A DNA stretch of 30,516 nucleotides from JAAZHK01 sp964536075 (GCA_964536075.1 CAZHWO010000009.1:1-30516); one strand, 5' to 3'; positions 14,067 through 21,480 are shown, counted from the stretch's first letter. Notes: generated by a model not told the origin, from the letters alone. Numbers and translations are program-made.

Positions 14067-16904
14067 TTATAAATCAAATCCTGAACCAAAGCCATCATCC
14101 TGTTTCCAATCATTTTCATCTATAATTTCTGGTTCAGGCTCTGGCTCAGGTTCGGGTTCTTTTTGAGCATCTTCATAAGCTTTTTTTCTCCACCATTCAG
14201 CACTATGGAAAAAACCTTCTTCATCAGGTTGCGCACTATAAGTTTCATTCAATTCTTCCCACCTATCTATCTTTTCTTCCTCAGAAGATTCATCATGTAC
14301 ATTTGCTGCATCATTGACTCTCTGCTGCATCTCTGTTTCTTCACTTCTACTTTCTCTATATGGAGCATTATCAATTACTTCTGGTTCTGTTACTGCCTCT
14401 GGTGTTGGCTCTGGTTTTGGTTCTGGTGTTGGCTCTGGTGTTGGTTCTGGTGTTGGTTCTGGTGTTGGCTCTGGTGTTGGCGTTGGCTCTGGCGTTGGAG
14501 GTTCTTCGAAAAAACCACCTATTTCTCTCATCACGTCGCCTGTAGTTGTCTGAGGAGTTTTATAGTTATTTATATCTTCACTTTTAAAATCTCCAGCCTT
14601 CCAAGTAGCAGATGGTCCCAAGATAGGTCTTAAATTACTATCCAATATAAGATTTCCATCTCTATCTGCCGGAGCTTTATATTCTCTTTTTCCCTTTTCT
14701 GGAGTACGATTTGCATAATTATAACGCTTATCCTCATGCGTAATTCCGCCCGGAGCAATTGCCTTAACCTTTTCAAGGTCTTTTTCCATAGTCTGAATCT
14801 GATTACCAAGACGAGCTTGATTAACTTGATTATCACGAACTTCATTACCTGCATTTATTAAAGCCGCCCTTGCTGAAACAATTTTTTCTTTATTTCCACC
14901 TTTAAGGGCTGCATCATAATTAGCTTGAGCTTTCTGATAATTACTATTTAAACCAATTTCTTCAGCCTTAAGACTATTTAATGATGTATTAGCCGACTTA
15001 ATATCACTCTTTAATCTTTCTCCACCTTTAGCTGTAAAGGCTGCATTAGCATATGCCTGTCCAGCCATACCAGGAACTTTACCTGCTTTAGCCTCTGCCA
15101 AAGATTTATTAGTTGCTGCCAAAACACCGGTTTGTGGTTTTTTACCTATTTCAGTACCCATAATGCCAATTGTATTACTTGCTGCTTTACCGCCCACTAA
15201 AGCACCAGTTGCTAAACCTTTTAAACCTTTACCTGTTACAGCTCCTTTAGCAGCACCTACCAATCCACCGCTTACAGTAGCAGCACCCTTACCAACACCA
15301 GGAATTTCTCTCACTTTTTGGAATGGATTAAGCATAGAAGCACCACTTGATTTTATCCCGAATAATCCCATAATCATTTTAGGACCAACTTTAACAAACA
15401 TTAAAGAACCCATTAATAAGAAAAGTTTTAAAAAGGTTTTTTCACTTTTACTTAATGTTGATATTTCTTTTTGAGTTTCTTCATCATAATATTTTGAATT
15501 ATCATCAGTTGTTGCTGCCAATAAAACTGCTTTTACATCATCAACTAAAATATCTGCAATGCTTAACGATGCATCTTTTAAAGCAAAATCACTAGTATTA
15601 TTTTTTTCATAATATGTGGTTGCTACTTCACCCTCATCAATATCTTTGAAAGTCTCATTAATTAAATCAATACAAAACATCAAGAATCCTATTAAAATAA
15701 TCCGAACAAAAATATCTGCATAAGTTTTCATTGCCTCACTTGCCCACCTTCCAAACATTGTATCCTTTCCGGAACCCTGAATATAGGAAGAAATAAAGAC
15801 AGGGGAAGACATTTGTAAAAACAACATTTTTAGAGCCCTTAAAGCAAAATCAAAAGTGGCCGTTATTAATATACCAAGTAAAACCAACCCCATGGCAGAA
15901 GATACTATCCATTGATAGTTAATTGAATAAATATTTTTATTATCTTTACAATTATCTTGACCAGTTTTATCTATACAATTATAATCTTCCTCAGATATTA
16001 GAGCTTCCATTGTATCAAAATCAGATTTATCATTTGCTTCATCGAAATAACCTTTCACTTCTTCATATTTACTTTCGTTATATTCCTTATATTCTTCATT
16101 TAATTCCAAAAAATTAAATAAAAAAGCAGCGGCCACCTTTTTACCATTAGTATTATTCATTTTTTCTGTAACAGTTTGACTTGCATCATTTGTATGTTTT
16201 GAGCTTTTATCACCAGTACTACAACCACTAAATGACCAATAAACTGACATACTAGTTTTGTCGGGTAAACCGTTATCACCAACAGAAACAGTTTTATGCT
16301 CACAATAGTAAAGTTCTGCTGGACACTGATTTAGAGAATAAACCTTTGCATTAATTAAATCTTCATAATTCTTATTTAAATTATCATCCTCACCGTCATC
16401 AACTTTTACTCGTGGTAGAGAATTATAAATATTAACTTTATGGCTAGCGCCCCCCGTTTGTTCAGAAACATATACACATTTAACACTGCTAATTGAAGTT
16501 TCTCCTCCAGTAATAGTAGCATCTAAGACTTTATAAACAATATCACTTCTAATAAAAATTCCTTGGAATTGATAGGCTAAATTAAAAATAGTAGGAACAA
16601 TAGCAATTAATATTAATACCATAACCGTTCTAGTTACTATAGAACCAGTACCACTTTTTTTATCGCCAATTTTATCTGGATCTACAACAGCTTGCACTAA
16701 AGACAATAGTATACGAAAGAATACTACCACACCAACTACTATATATATTCTATTTACTGCATTTTGAGCTGCTTCAAGACTAGTAAATAAGTGCAACTCA
16801 GCTAGTTTAATCATAAAATCATATATTTTAGCAGCAAAACTATAAATAGTATTATCTAAACTAAAGAAAAATTCTCTTAAATCTAACATTATACTTGCAG
16901 TCAT
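14067..16904 (-). CDS. VirB6/TrbL-like polytopic channel protein with long repetitive tail
   Basis: This 945-aa protein is the probable membrane channel component. It has transmembrane helices near residues 48-70, 92-112, 330-360, 390-412 and 485-510. A large cysteine-containing extracellular loop lies between the second and third (about 120-325). A Gly/Ala-rich segment (about 515-650), a coiled-coil-like stretch (SLNSLKAEEIGLNSNYQKAQ region) and an acidic Pro-rich tail with PTPEP repeats and EPEPEPE follow. Tails of this sort in Gram-positive VirB6 proteins are usually cytoplasmic. I chose the ATG at 16904 because AAGGAGT lies 9 nt upstream; an upstream in-frame TTG is too close to it. It is followed by prgI after 24 nt. 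Confidence 0.88.
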   Translation of the reverse strand: MTASIMLDLREFFFSLDNTIYSFAAKIYDFMIKLAELHLFTSLEAAQNAVNRIYIVVGVVVFFRILLSLVQAVVDPDKIGDKKSGTGSIVTRTVMVLILIAIVPTIFNLAYQFQGIFIRSDIVYKVLDATITGGETSISSVKCVYVSEQTGGASHKVNIYNSLPRVKVDDGEDDNLNKNYEDLINAKVYSLNQCPAELYYCEHKTVSVGDNGLPDKTSMSVYWSFSGCSTGDKSSKHTNDASQTVTEKMNNTNGKKVAAAFLFNFLELNEEYKEYNESKYEEVKGYFDEANDKSDFDTMEALISEEDYNCIDKTGQDNCKDNKNIYSINYQWIVSSAMGLVLLGILITATFDFALRALKMLFLQMSSPVFISSYIQGSGKDTMFGRWASEAMKTYADIFVRIILIGFLMFCIDLINETFKDIDEGEVATTYYEKNNTSDFALKDASLSIADILVDDVKAVLLAATTDDNSKYYDEETQKEISTLSKSEKTFLKLFLLMGSLMFVKVGPKMIMGLFGIKSSGASMLNPFQKVREIPGVGKGAATVSGGLVGAAKGAVTGKGLKGLATGALVGGKAASNTIGIMGTEIGKKPQTGVLAATNKSLAEAKAGKVPGMAGQAYANAAFTAKGGERLKSDIKSANTSLNSLKAEEIGLNSNYQKAQANYDAALKGGNKEKIVSARAALINAGNEVRDNQVNQARLGNQIQTMEKDLEKVKAIAPGGITHEDKRYNYANRTPEKGKREYKAPADRDGNLILDSNLRPILGPSATWKAGDFKSEDINNYKTPQTTTGDVMREIGGFFEEPPTPEPTPTPEPTPEPTPEPTPEPTPEPKPEPTPEAVTEPEVIDNAPYRESRSEETEMQQRVNDAANVHDESSEEEKIDRWEELNETYSAQPDEEGFFHSAEWWRKKAYEDAQKEPEPEPEPEPEIIDENDWKQDDGFGSGFDL
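14398..14499 (-). repeat. 12-bp repeats encoding a Pro-Thr-Pro-Glu array
   Basis: About eight units of a 12-bp repeat (consensus GAACCAACACCA on the minus strand) encode PEPT tetrapeptides in the tail of the VirB6-like protein. A second, shorter EP-only array lies at 14127-14160. Low-complexity linkers like this can change length easily. Confidence 0.85.
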
Positions 16905-16936
16905 TTTTATCAAACTCCTTTTATTTAATTCAAAGT

Positions 16937-18118
16937 TTATTCAAAATAATCAAAACACCCAGATATTAATTCATTAGCTATTGGAAAAATAATTTGGACA
17001 ATATAAACCAAAATATAAACTAATAAACCAAAAATTAATCTTTTAAATAACCTATCCCAACCTTTTTTAATATCTTCATCTTTTCCAGCAAAAACAGCTC
17101 GTAATAAGTCAACGCTACCCAATACAGTTATTAATGAAGGAACCAAAATTTTAACAACCTTTAAAGTATCTACTAAAAAAGTCATTAATTCAGTACTGAA
17201 TATTCCCTCACAAGTAGGATCTTCAGGATCAGGATCAGGATTAGGATCAGGATCAGGATTAGGATTAACATTTTTAGATAATAAAATTGAAAATTTATAG
17301 TGATTAATCTCTCTCGTTGTTCCATCTTTCTTCATAACATCTACAAACAATTCAACTTGACAAACACCGTCTTTAAACTCCGATCCTGATAAATCAATCT
17401 TCACCATTGGAATAAATTCTGTTTGCTTTTTACTAAATATATCATAAACAGACGTTAATTTATCAGGCGAGTCAGTAGTCAACACTTCAGCTCCACTACT
17501 TTTGGCGTTTGATAAGTCTTCATAAAAAGATGATTTTTTTACACAGGAAGAACCATACTTAAAAGCAAATGAAACATTATCAGTGGATGATTTCGGTTCA
17601 GTTGGCAGTACAATATAATAATTTGTTTTATTAGTCACATTTGTTAAATCAACTACTTTAACGCTCTGACTATCATAAGGAGTAGCTTCAACTGATGTCA
17701 CAAAATAATTGTCAATATCACCATAAACGTATTGGTTACCATAAATAAAAAAATGATAAAGATATTGTTTCTCTTTTAATGCAGTTTTCACTGTAAAAGT
17801 TACATCCGTTTGGCACTTTCCACCATTATTTGCTAATTGCTGAATGTCAACTTTAAACTCTTTTTTGTTATCAAAAGATGTACCAGACTGTTCAAGGCAA
17901 CTGTTAGATATACTATTAAGAGTAAATTTCCCAGCTTCTTTATCTTCATCAATCTCAATTTTATAAGTACCAGCTGAAGCACTTGTAAAAAACACATATG
18001 AATTAATAGTACTTGGAAAATCCCAACCCCACTGGACCTTTACTTGATCAGCTTTTACTGGTAAGCACACACTAAAAACAATTAAACCTATAATCATTAA
18101 CCATCTATTTTTTTTCAT
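16937..18118 (-). CDS. Secreted protein carrying a C-terminal T4SS pilin-like module
   Basis: The 393-aa protein has a signal peptide (1-24, cleavage near VKA/DQ), a beta-rich ectodomain (about 25-283) and an Asp-Pro/Asn-Pro linker (284-302). It ends in a two-helix membrane module (303-393). That module is clearly paralogous to the small pilin-like protein at 19394-19717: both carry GS(I/V)DL...AVFAGKD(D/E)DIKK...LFKR between the helices, and a Cys before and after the helix pair (Cys303, Cys388). It is not a known fusion to me. The start is the ATG at 18118, 7 nt after AGGAAGAG; the longer frame would cover its promoter. It begins the transcription unit that continues through virB6 and virD4. 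Confidence 0.85.
   Translation of the reverse strand: MKKNRWLMIIGLIVFSVCLPVKADQVKVQWGWDFPSTINSYVFFTSASAGTYKIEIDEDKEAGKFTLNSISNSCLEQSGTSFDNKKEFKVDIQQLANNGGKCQTDVTFTVKTALKEKQYLYHFFIYGNQYVYGDIDNYFVTSVEATPYDSQSVKVVDLTNVTNKTNYYIVLPTEPKSSTDNVSFAFKYGSSCVKKSSFYEDLSNAKSSGAEVLTTDSPDKLTSVYDIFSKKQTEFIPMVKIDLSGSEFKDGVCQVELFVDVMKKDGTTREINHYKFSILLSKNVNPNPDPDPNPDPDPEDPTCEGIFSTELMTFLVDTLKVVKILVPSLITVLGSVDLLRAVFAGKDEDIKKGWDRLFKRLIFGLLVYILVYIVQIIFPIANELISGCFDYFE
17218..17268 (-). repeat. Asp-Pro/Asn-Pro linker repeat
   Basis: Alternating GAT-CCT and AAT-CCT type codons (read as ggatca/ggatta units on the plus strand) encode the NPNPDPDPNPDPDPEDP linker. The linker separates the ectodomain from the pilin-like module of the 16937-18118 protein. 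Confidence 0.8.
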
Positions 18119-18146
18119 AACATCACTCTTCCTACACAACAAATCT

Positions 18147-18175
18147 ATTATAGAACAATTATAACATAACAACAA
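18147..18175 (-). promoter_or_regulatory. Internal promoter upstream of the pilin-fusion gene
   Basis: A TTGTTG -35 (18170-18175) and a TATAAT -10 (18147-18152) are 17 bp apart. A second TATAAT preceded by TGT (18158-18163) could act as an alternative extended -10. It lies between a terminator and the gene start, so it probably drives the operon from 18118 down to virD4. Confidence 0.65.
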
Positions 18176-18209
18176 TTGAAAAACCACTCTTTTTTATACA
18201 AAACAAAAA

Positions 18210-18237
18210 AAATAATTGAAATTTAATTCAATTATTT
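18210..18237 (-). terminator. Internal terminator after the surface-protein gene
   Basis: An 11-bp perfect stem (18210-18220 with 18227-18237) has a 6-nt loop and a T-rich tail on the minus strand. The stop codon of the upstream gene (18232-18234) is inside the stem. The stem is AT-rich, so it may leak. Confidence 0.75.
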
Positions 18238-19317
18238 AAATACATAAGGATTTGTTTCTGTACCATCCCCTGATGCATATCTTACTACATCATTAAGATA
18301 ATACGATTCTCTTATATAAGCTTTTTTTGATGCATTAGACTGAGATACTATACCTGAGGTTACCATATAAACACGCGATGAATCTTTATCTCCAGGTGTT
18401 GAAAGCCACCAAGAGTAAGATTTTACCAAATAATTATAGTTGAGACAAGTTCTATTTGTTATAATACTACATTCACTATCAATACTTACAATCATAAAAT
18501 CATAAGTAGTTAATAAACCTATTTTACTATTTTGATTCAAAGTTAAACATTCTTGACTATTGTTTAATGCTACACTACCTTTACTCCTTAATCCAACACA
18601 CCAATCCTTAGCTACTAATAATGTTTTTAATGAAGTATCTAAATCATCTAGTCTTTCTTCTAAATGTTCTTTCATTCTACTTTGAGAAAATATATTTTTG
18701 CCATAACTATAACCTATTTCACTATTATATCGATCATCAAATTTAACAGTTCTTTCCTTAGAATCTTTCTTTCCTTTAATAATTTGAATATTATTATCAA
18801 CATCTATTTTAACGATCCTATATATTGTACTACCAAATTCTATATAATTATTAGGGTCTTCTCCCCTGAAAACATATTCATTATTTATTTTATATAATCC
18901 ATCTCCATTTTGAACAACCTTATTATCCTCTAAAACTTTTTCATATAATTTTAATGAATTATATGAAGTCCCACAAGTTAAATAAGGTATATATAAATAA
19001 GAATCTTCTGTTTTTTCTATAACCACTTTCCCTGTACACGGTTCTTTCTTTAACAATTTAGATAATGGCTTCATGTATTCTAAACTACTAAGTTCGACAT
19101 CCATGATAGTAATTTGATTCCCTTCTTTAGTTGGTAAAATACTATTATTATTACTGGCATATTTAATGGCAGCTTCCTCCATAATCTTTTCTATTTTCTC
19201 ATAATTGCTACTTCTACTACCATTAGCAAAAACAATAACAACAACAAATACTAAAATAATAAATAAAACTAGTCCACCTAAATAAATCATTGTTTTTTTA
19301 TCTATTCTCTTTAACAT
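18232..19317 (-). CDS. Membrane-anchored surface protein with DUF6273-like module
   Basis: This 361-aa protein has one N-terminal transmembrane helix (about 10-31) and an extracellular remainder. Residues 35-125 look like the ectodomain of a pilin-like or bitopic protein (YEKIEKIMEEAAIKYASNN, later EPCTGKVVIEKTEDSYLYIPYLTCG). Residues 150-361 resemble the DUF6273-like modules common on Firmicute surface proteins (YRIVKI, SWWLSTPG, YMVTSGIV, ending GDGTETNPYVFK). The start follows AGGAGTTGTTGAT. It has its own promoter and terminator and sits between the two pilin-like genes, so it is probably an accessory surface or tip component. No catalytic motif was seen. The family call is moderate. Confidence 0.82.
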   Translation of the reverse strand: MLKRIDKKTMIYLGGLVLFIILVFVVVIVFANGSRSSNYEKIEKIMEEAAIKYASNNNSILPTKEGNQITIMDVELSSLEYMKPLSKLLKKEPCTGKVVIEKTEDSYLYIPYLTCGTSYNSLKLYEKVLEDNKVVQNGDGLYKINNEYVFRGEDPNNYIEFGSTIYRIVKIDVDNNIQIIKGKKDSKERTVKFDDRYNSEIGYSYGKNIFSQSRMKEHLEERLDDLDTSLKTLLVAKDWCVGLRSKGSVALNNSQECLTLNQNSKIGLLTTYDFMIVSIDSECSIITNRTCLNYNYLVKSYSWWLSTPGDKDSSRVYMVTSGIVSQSNASKKAYIRESYYLNDVVRYASGDGTETNPYVFK

Positions 19318-19339
19318 ATCAACAACTCCTATTAGTTAT

Positions 19340-19369
19340 ATTATACCAGAATATCTTTTTATATGTAAA
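19340..19369 (-). promoter_or_regulatory. Promoter of the DUF6273-like surface-protein gene
   Basis: A TTTACA -35 (19364-19369) and a TATAAT -10 (19340-19345) are 18 bp apart. TGG before the -10 makes it an extended type. It lies right after the terminator of the small pilin-like gene. Confidence 0.75.
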
Positions 19370-19372
19370 CAA

Positions 19373-19395
19373 AAAGATGTAACAATTACATCTTT
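19373..19395 (-). terminator. Terminator of the small pilin-like gene
   Basis: A 10-bp perfect stem AAAGATGTAA/TTACATCTTT (19373-19382 with 19386-19395) has a 3-nt loop. A T-rich tail follows on the minus strand. It overlaps the stop codon at 19394-19396. Confidence 0.8.
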
Positions 19396-19717
19396 ATTTT
19401 TTATCTTCCGGAGTACAATCATCAGCTAATTGTTCACTAACAACACCAATTAATATACTAACAATGGTTGATACCAAAAATACAGCTATACCAGCAATAA
19501 ATCGCTTAAACAAAGTACCCGTTGCTTTTTTAATATCATCATCCTTACCAGCAAATACAGCTTTTGCTAAATCAATTGATCCCATTAGAATTAAAGCTGT
19601 CGGTACAACTATCTTAATTATATTGACAATAGTACCAATAATACCTTTAATAGTGTCTATGCCATCACAATAACCCGGCAAACCACTATCTTCTAATATT
19701 TGAAATAATTCTAACAT
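19394..19717 (-). CDS. Small T4SS pilin-like (TrbC/VirB2-type) membrane protein
   Basis: The 107-aa protein has two transmembrane helices (about 27-48 and 72-93) joined by a short charged loop with AVFAGKDDDIKKATGTLFKR. This is the layout of VirB2/TrbC-like pilin subunits of Gram-positive and CPR-type systems. There is a Cys just before the first helix (Cys17) and after the second (Cys101); both would face outside and could pair. I chose the ATG at 19717 because AGGAGG sits 7 nt upstream, and the longer frame would start inside the promoter. It has its own promoter and terminator, as expected for a subunit needed in many copies. Its paralogous module forms the C-terminus of the 16937-18118 protein. 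Confidence 0.87.
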   Translation of the reverse strand: MLELFQILEDSGLPGYCDGIDTIKGIIGTIVNIIKIVVPTALILMGSIDLAKAVFAGKDDDIKKATGTLFKRFIAGIAVFLVSTIVSILIGVVSEQLADDCTPEDKK

Positions 19718-19742
19718 ATACATTCCTCCTTCTTCTATCTTA

Positions 19743-19771
19743 ATCTTACTTATAATCTTATTATTTGTCAA
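19743..19771 (-). promoter_or_regulatory. Promoter of the small pilin-like gene
   Basis: A consensus TTGACA -35 (19766-19771) and a TAAGAT -10 (19743-19748) are 17 bp apart. The TSS would fall about 20 bp upstream of the chosen start. It lies in the 88-bp gap after the TadZ-like gene. Confidence 0.72.
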
Positions 19772-19805
19772 TATTTTGATATATATTTACAGTAATTTCT
19801 GTCAA

Positions 19806-20780
19806 TTAGAACTTAAATATGCCACTTTTGGACTTTTCTTCTGCCGTATTGGCAGTTTCAACTAAACCTAATTTTTGAATTAGAGATAAGATAATTCCAC
19901 TTCGACTACGATCATTTATTGGTGGAACATTATAAAAAACGGTGACATTAGCTTCTTTAGCAAAGTCAACAACATCGGCTGTTGTTAACATACTTTTATT
20001 TAAAATAACTTTTTTATCTTGTAATTTACCAAAGATAGCTGGATTTTTACGCATTAATTTATTTAATTTAATAACTGATGGTTCAATTAAGTATAAAACA
20101 TCTGTACAGGCAGTCATATCAATCGCGTCATTTAAATCAATTAAGATAATATCGTAAGTTCGATTTTTTAAAAGTTCCGCATTTAAACTTGTCCTACTGA
20201 TTGATAACATATCTTTATCATTTAAGTATTGAAAATCACGTTTACCTAATTCAATACCTAAAACTTTTTTGTTATAATTATTAGTCAGTTCTTTTTTAAT
20301 TAAATAAAGTAACGTGGTTGCTCCAGCACTTTCGGTAACATTTTTAATACCGATTACTCGCAAATTACCCCCACCCTGATTTATAGGTACCACACTATCC
20401 ATATTTTGATATTTAGCCACATCTTTATAACCATTAGGATTGTTAAATAAGTATTTAACTTGGTTAAGATCAGTCGCAAAATTATATAAACCGATGGACA
20501 CTAATTTAGAATAGTAGTTATCATTAGCCACCCTTGGATTATCGTAAGGTATTAATAAAATAATTTTATCCGCATCAATATTCATAACAATATTTCTGAT
20601 CGTATTAATATCTTCATAACCTTTAATAGCCGTCATATCTAAAACCATTTTACCAAACAAAAAATTAGTAAAAATATCGGTAAACTCTTTACTGGTATAC
20701 TCTCCATGCATCGTTTTTATTAACTCAATATTTAAATCAGCTAATAAACTACGTTTTTCATTTGTCACTAAAACATTCAT
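19806..20780 (-). CDS. CpaE/TadZ-like atypical P-loop ATPase
   Basis: This 324-aa cytoplasmic protein has a receiver-like N-terminal half (1-135; IRNIVMNIDADKIILLIPYD). Its C-terminal half is a MinD/ParA-like domain: an atypical Walker A region KNVTESAGATTL (146-157), in which the usual GK(T/S) is GAT as in CpaE/TadZ proteins; Walker B YDIILIDLND (209-218); and a later VILNKSMLTTADVVDF. CpaE/TadZ proteins place pilus or secretion machines at a cell position. The start follows GAGGGGATAAT. It is second in the first transcription unit of the secretion cluster, after the 52-aa microprotein. A role in positioning the T4SS is inference. The alternative is a degenerate MinD-like regulator. Confidence 0.83.
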   Translation of the reverse strand: MNVLVTNEKRSLLADLNIELIKTMHGEYTSKEFTDIFTNFLFGKMVLDMTAIKGYEDINTIRNIVMNIDADKIILLIPYDNPRVANDNYYSKLVSIGLYNFATDLNQVKYLFNNPNGYKDVAKYQNMDSVVPINQGGGNLRVIGIKNVTESAGATTLLYLIKKELTNNYNKKVLGIELGKRDFQYLNDKDMLSISRTSLNAELLKNRTYDIILIDLNDAIDMTACTDVLYLIEPSVIKLNKLMRKNPAIFGKLQDKKVILNKSMLTTADVVDFAKEANVTVFYNVPPINDRSRSGIILSLIQKLGLVETANTAEEKSKSGIFKF

Positions 20781-20806
20781 ATTATCCCCTCTTTATTAGC
20801 TTAGTT

Positions 20807-20965
20807 CTACTTTGTTAATTCAATAATAATATCATTATCCCCATTCCAGTCATCCTGCGCTTTATCTAGAAATAAAGGTACAATAAAAATTACTATTAAT
20901 AAAATTACCACGATTACCACTACTATAACAAACGACATTCGTAAATTACCTGTTTTATCCTGCAT
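20807..20965 (-). CDS. 52-aa single-span membrane microprotein
   Basis: This short frame encodes MQDKTGNLRM, then a hydrophobic span (about residues 11-32, rich in V and I), then FLDKAQDDWNGDNDIIIELTK. It ends in TAG at 20807-20809. It is supported by a strong TAGGAGT site 5 nt before the ATG, a clear promoter upstream, a charge pattern giving an N-in topology, and tight spacing (26 nt) to the TadZ-like gene. It is the first gene of the secretion cluster. No family is recognised. It could be a membrane anchor for the TadZ-like ATPase or a VirB-type accessory. The coding call is fairly sure; the function is unknown. Confidence 0.82.
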   Translation of the reverse strand: MQDKTGNLRMSFVIVVVIVVILLIVIFIVPLFLDKAQDDWNGDNDIIIELTK

Positions 20966-20990
20966 ATATGACTCCTATTTTACAATTATG

Positions 20991-21019
20991 ATTATACAAA
21001 AAATATGATAAAATTACAA
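20991..21019 (-). promoter_or_regulatory. First promoter of the secretion cluster
   Basis: On the minus strand a TTGTAA -35 (21014-21019) and a TATAAT -10 (20991-20996) are separated by 17 bp, with TTG before the -10. It is 25 bp upstream of the microprotein start. Its -35 lies 6 bp from the -35 of the divergent thioredoxin-like gene. Confidence 0.8.
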
Positions 21020-21025
21020 TAATAA

Positions 21026-21054
21026 TTGATAGTTTTCTTTTTTTATGTTATATT
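21026..21054 (+). promoter_or_regulatory. Divergent promoter of the thioredoxin-like lipoprotein gene
   Basis: On the plus strand a TTGATA -35 (21026-21031) and a TATATT -10 (21049-21054) are 17 bp apart. It is back to back with the secretion-cluster promoter. Confidence 0.72.
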
Positions 21055-21075
21055 TCTAGGTGCGAGGTAGTTATC

Positions 21076-21480
21076 ATGAAAAAAATATTCTTAATAATAT
21101 TAACGCTTTTTTTCTTCGTTGGTTGCTCTAATGGTCAAGGTTTAAAAGAAATTAGTTTTAATGACTTTACTCATATGACAGAAGATAAAGAAACGTTTAT
21201 TCTTTATATTGGTCAAACTGGTTGTACTGCCTGTCAAAGCTATACGCCAACTTTTAAACAAGTTTTAAAAGATTATCATTTAAAAGCCTATTATATTGAT
21301 TTAAAAACTTTAACAACTGATCAATATACGACTTTTAATGCGATTATTAATGTTAGTGGAACCCCTACGGTTGTTTTTATTAAAAATGGTGCAGAAACTT
21401 CTACCCTTCATCGTATTAATGGCGCTACTTCTTACGATAAAACAATATCCAAAATAAAAAATCAAGGTTATATAAAATAA
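21076..21480 (+). CDS. Thioredoxin-like lipoprotein with CxxC motif
   Basis: This 134-aa exported protein has a signal peptide with lipobox FVGC (Cys17) and a thioredoxin fold. The redox motif CTAC is at Cys50-Cys53, after FILYIGQTG, and the cis-Pro loop is GTPTVVFIKNG. It should act outside the membrane as a thiol-disulfide oxidoreductase, or possibly in cytochrome or disulfide repair. The start follows GAGGTAGTTATC. It is divergent from the secretion cluster, whose exported proteins are rich in cysteine, so a role in their folding is plausible but inferred. Its stop codon lies at the base of a bidirectional terminator. Confidence 0.92.
   Translation: MKKIFLIILTLFFFVGCSNGQGLKEISFNDFTHMTEDKETFILYIGQTGCTACQSYTPTFKQVLKDYHLKAYYIDLKTLTTDQYTTFNAIINVSGTPTVVFIKNGAETSTLHRINGATSYDKTISKIKNQGYIK

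Noticed and set aside
14398..14499. CRISPR-like repeat array
   Set aside because: The repeats are 12 bp, in frame and encode PEPT units, with no spacers.
14163..14633. Long plus-strand frames opposite the VirB6-like tail (Cys/Trp/Phe-rich or Gly-Ser-Val repeats)
   Set aside because: They are mirror frames of the Pro-Thr-Pro-Glu repeat on the minus strand. They have odd composition and no ribosome binding site.
19790..19803. Palindrome ACAG...CTGT after the TadZ-like gene as a terminator
   Set aside because: It has only four paired bases at the ends and no T-run.
6385..21019. Integrative conjugative element with attachment sites
   Set aside because: No integrase, relaxase, tRNA gene or flanking direct repeats were found at either end of the cluster within the window.
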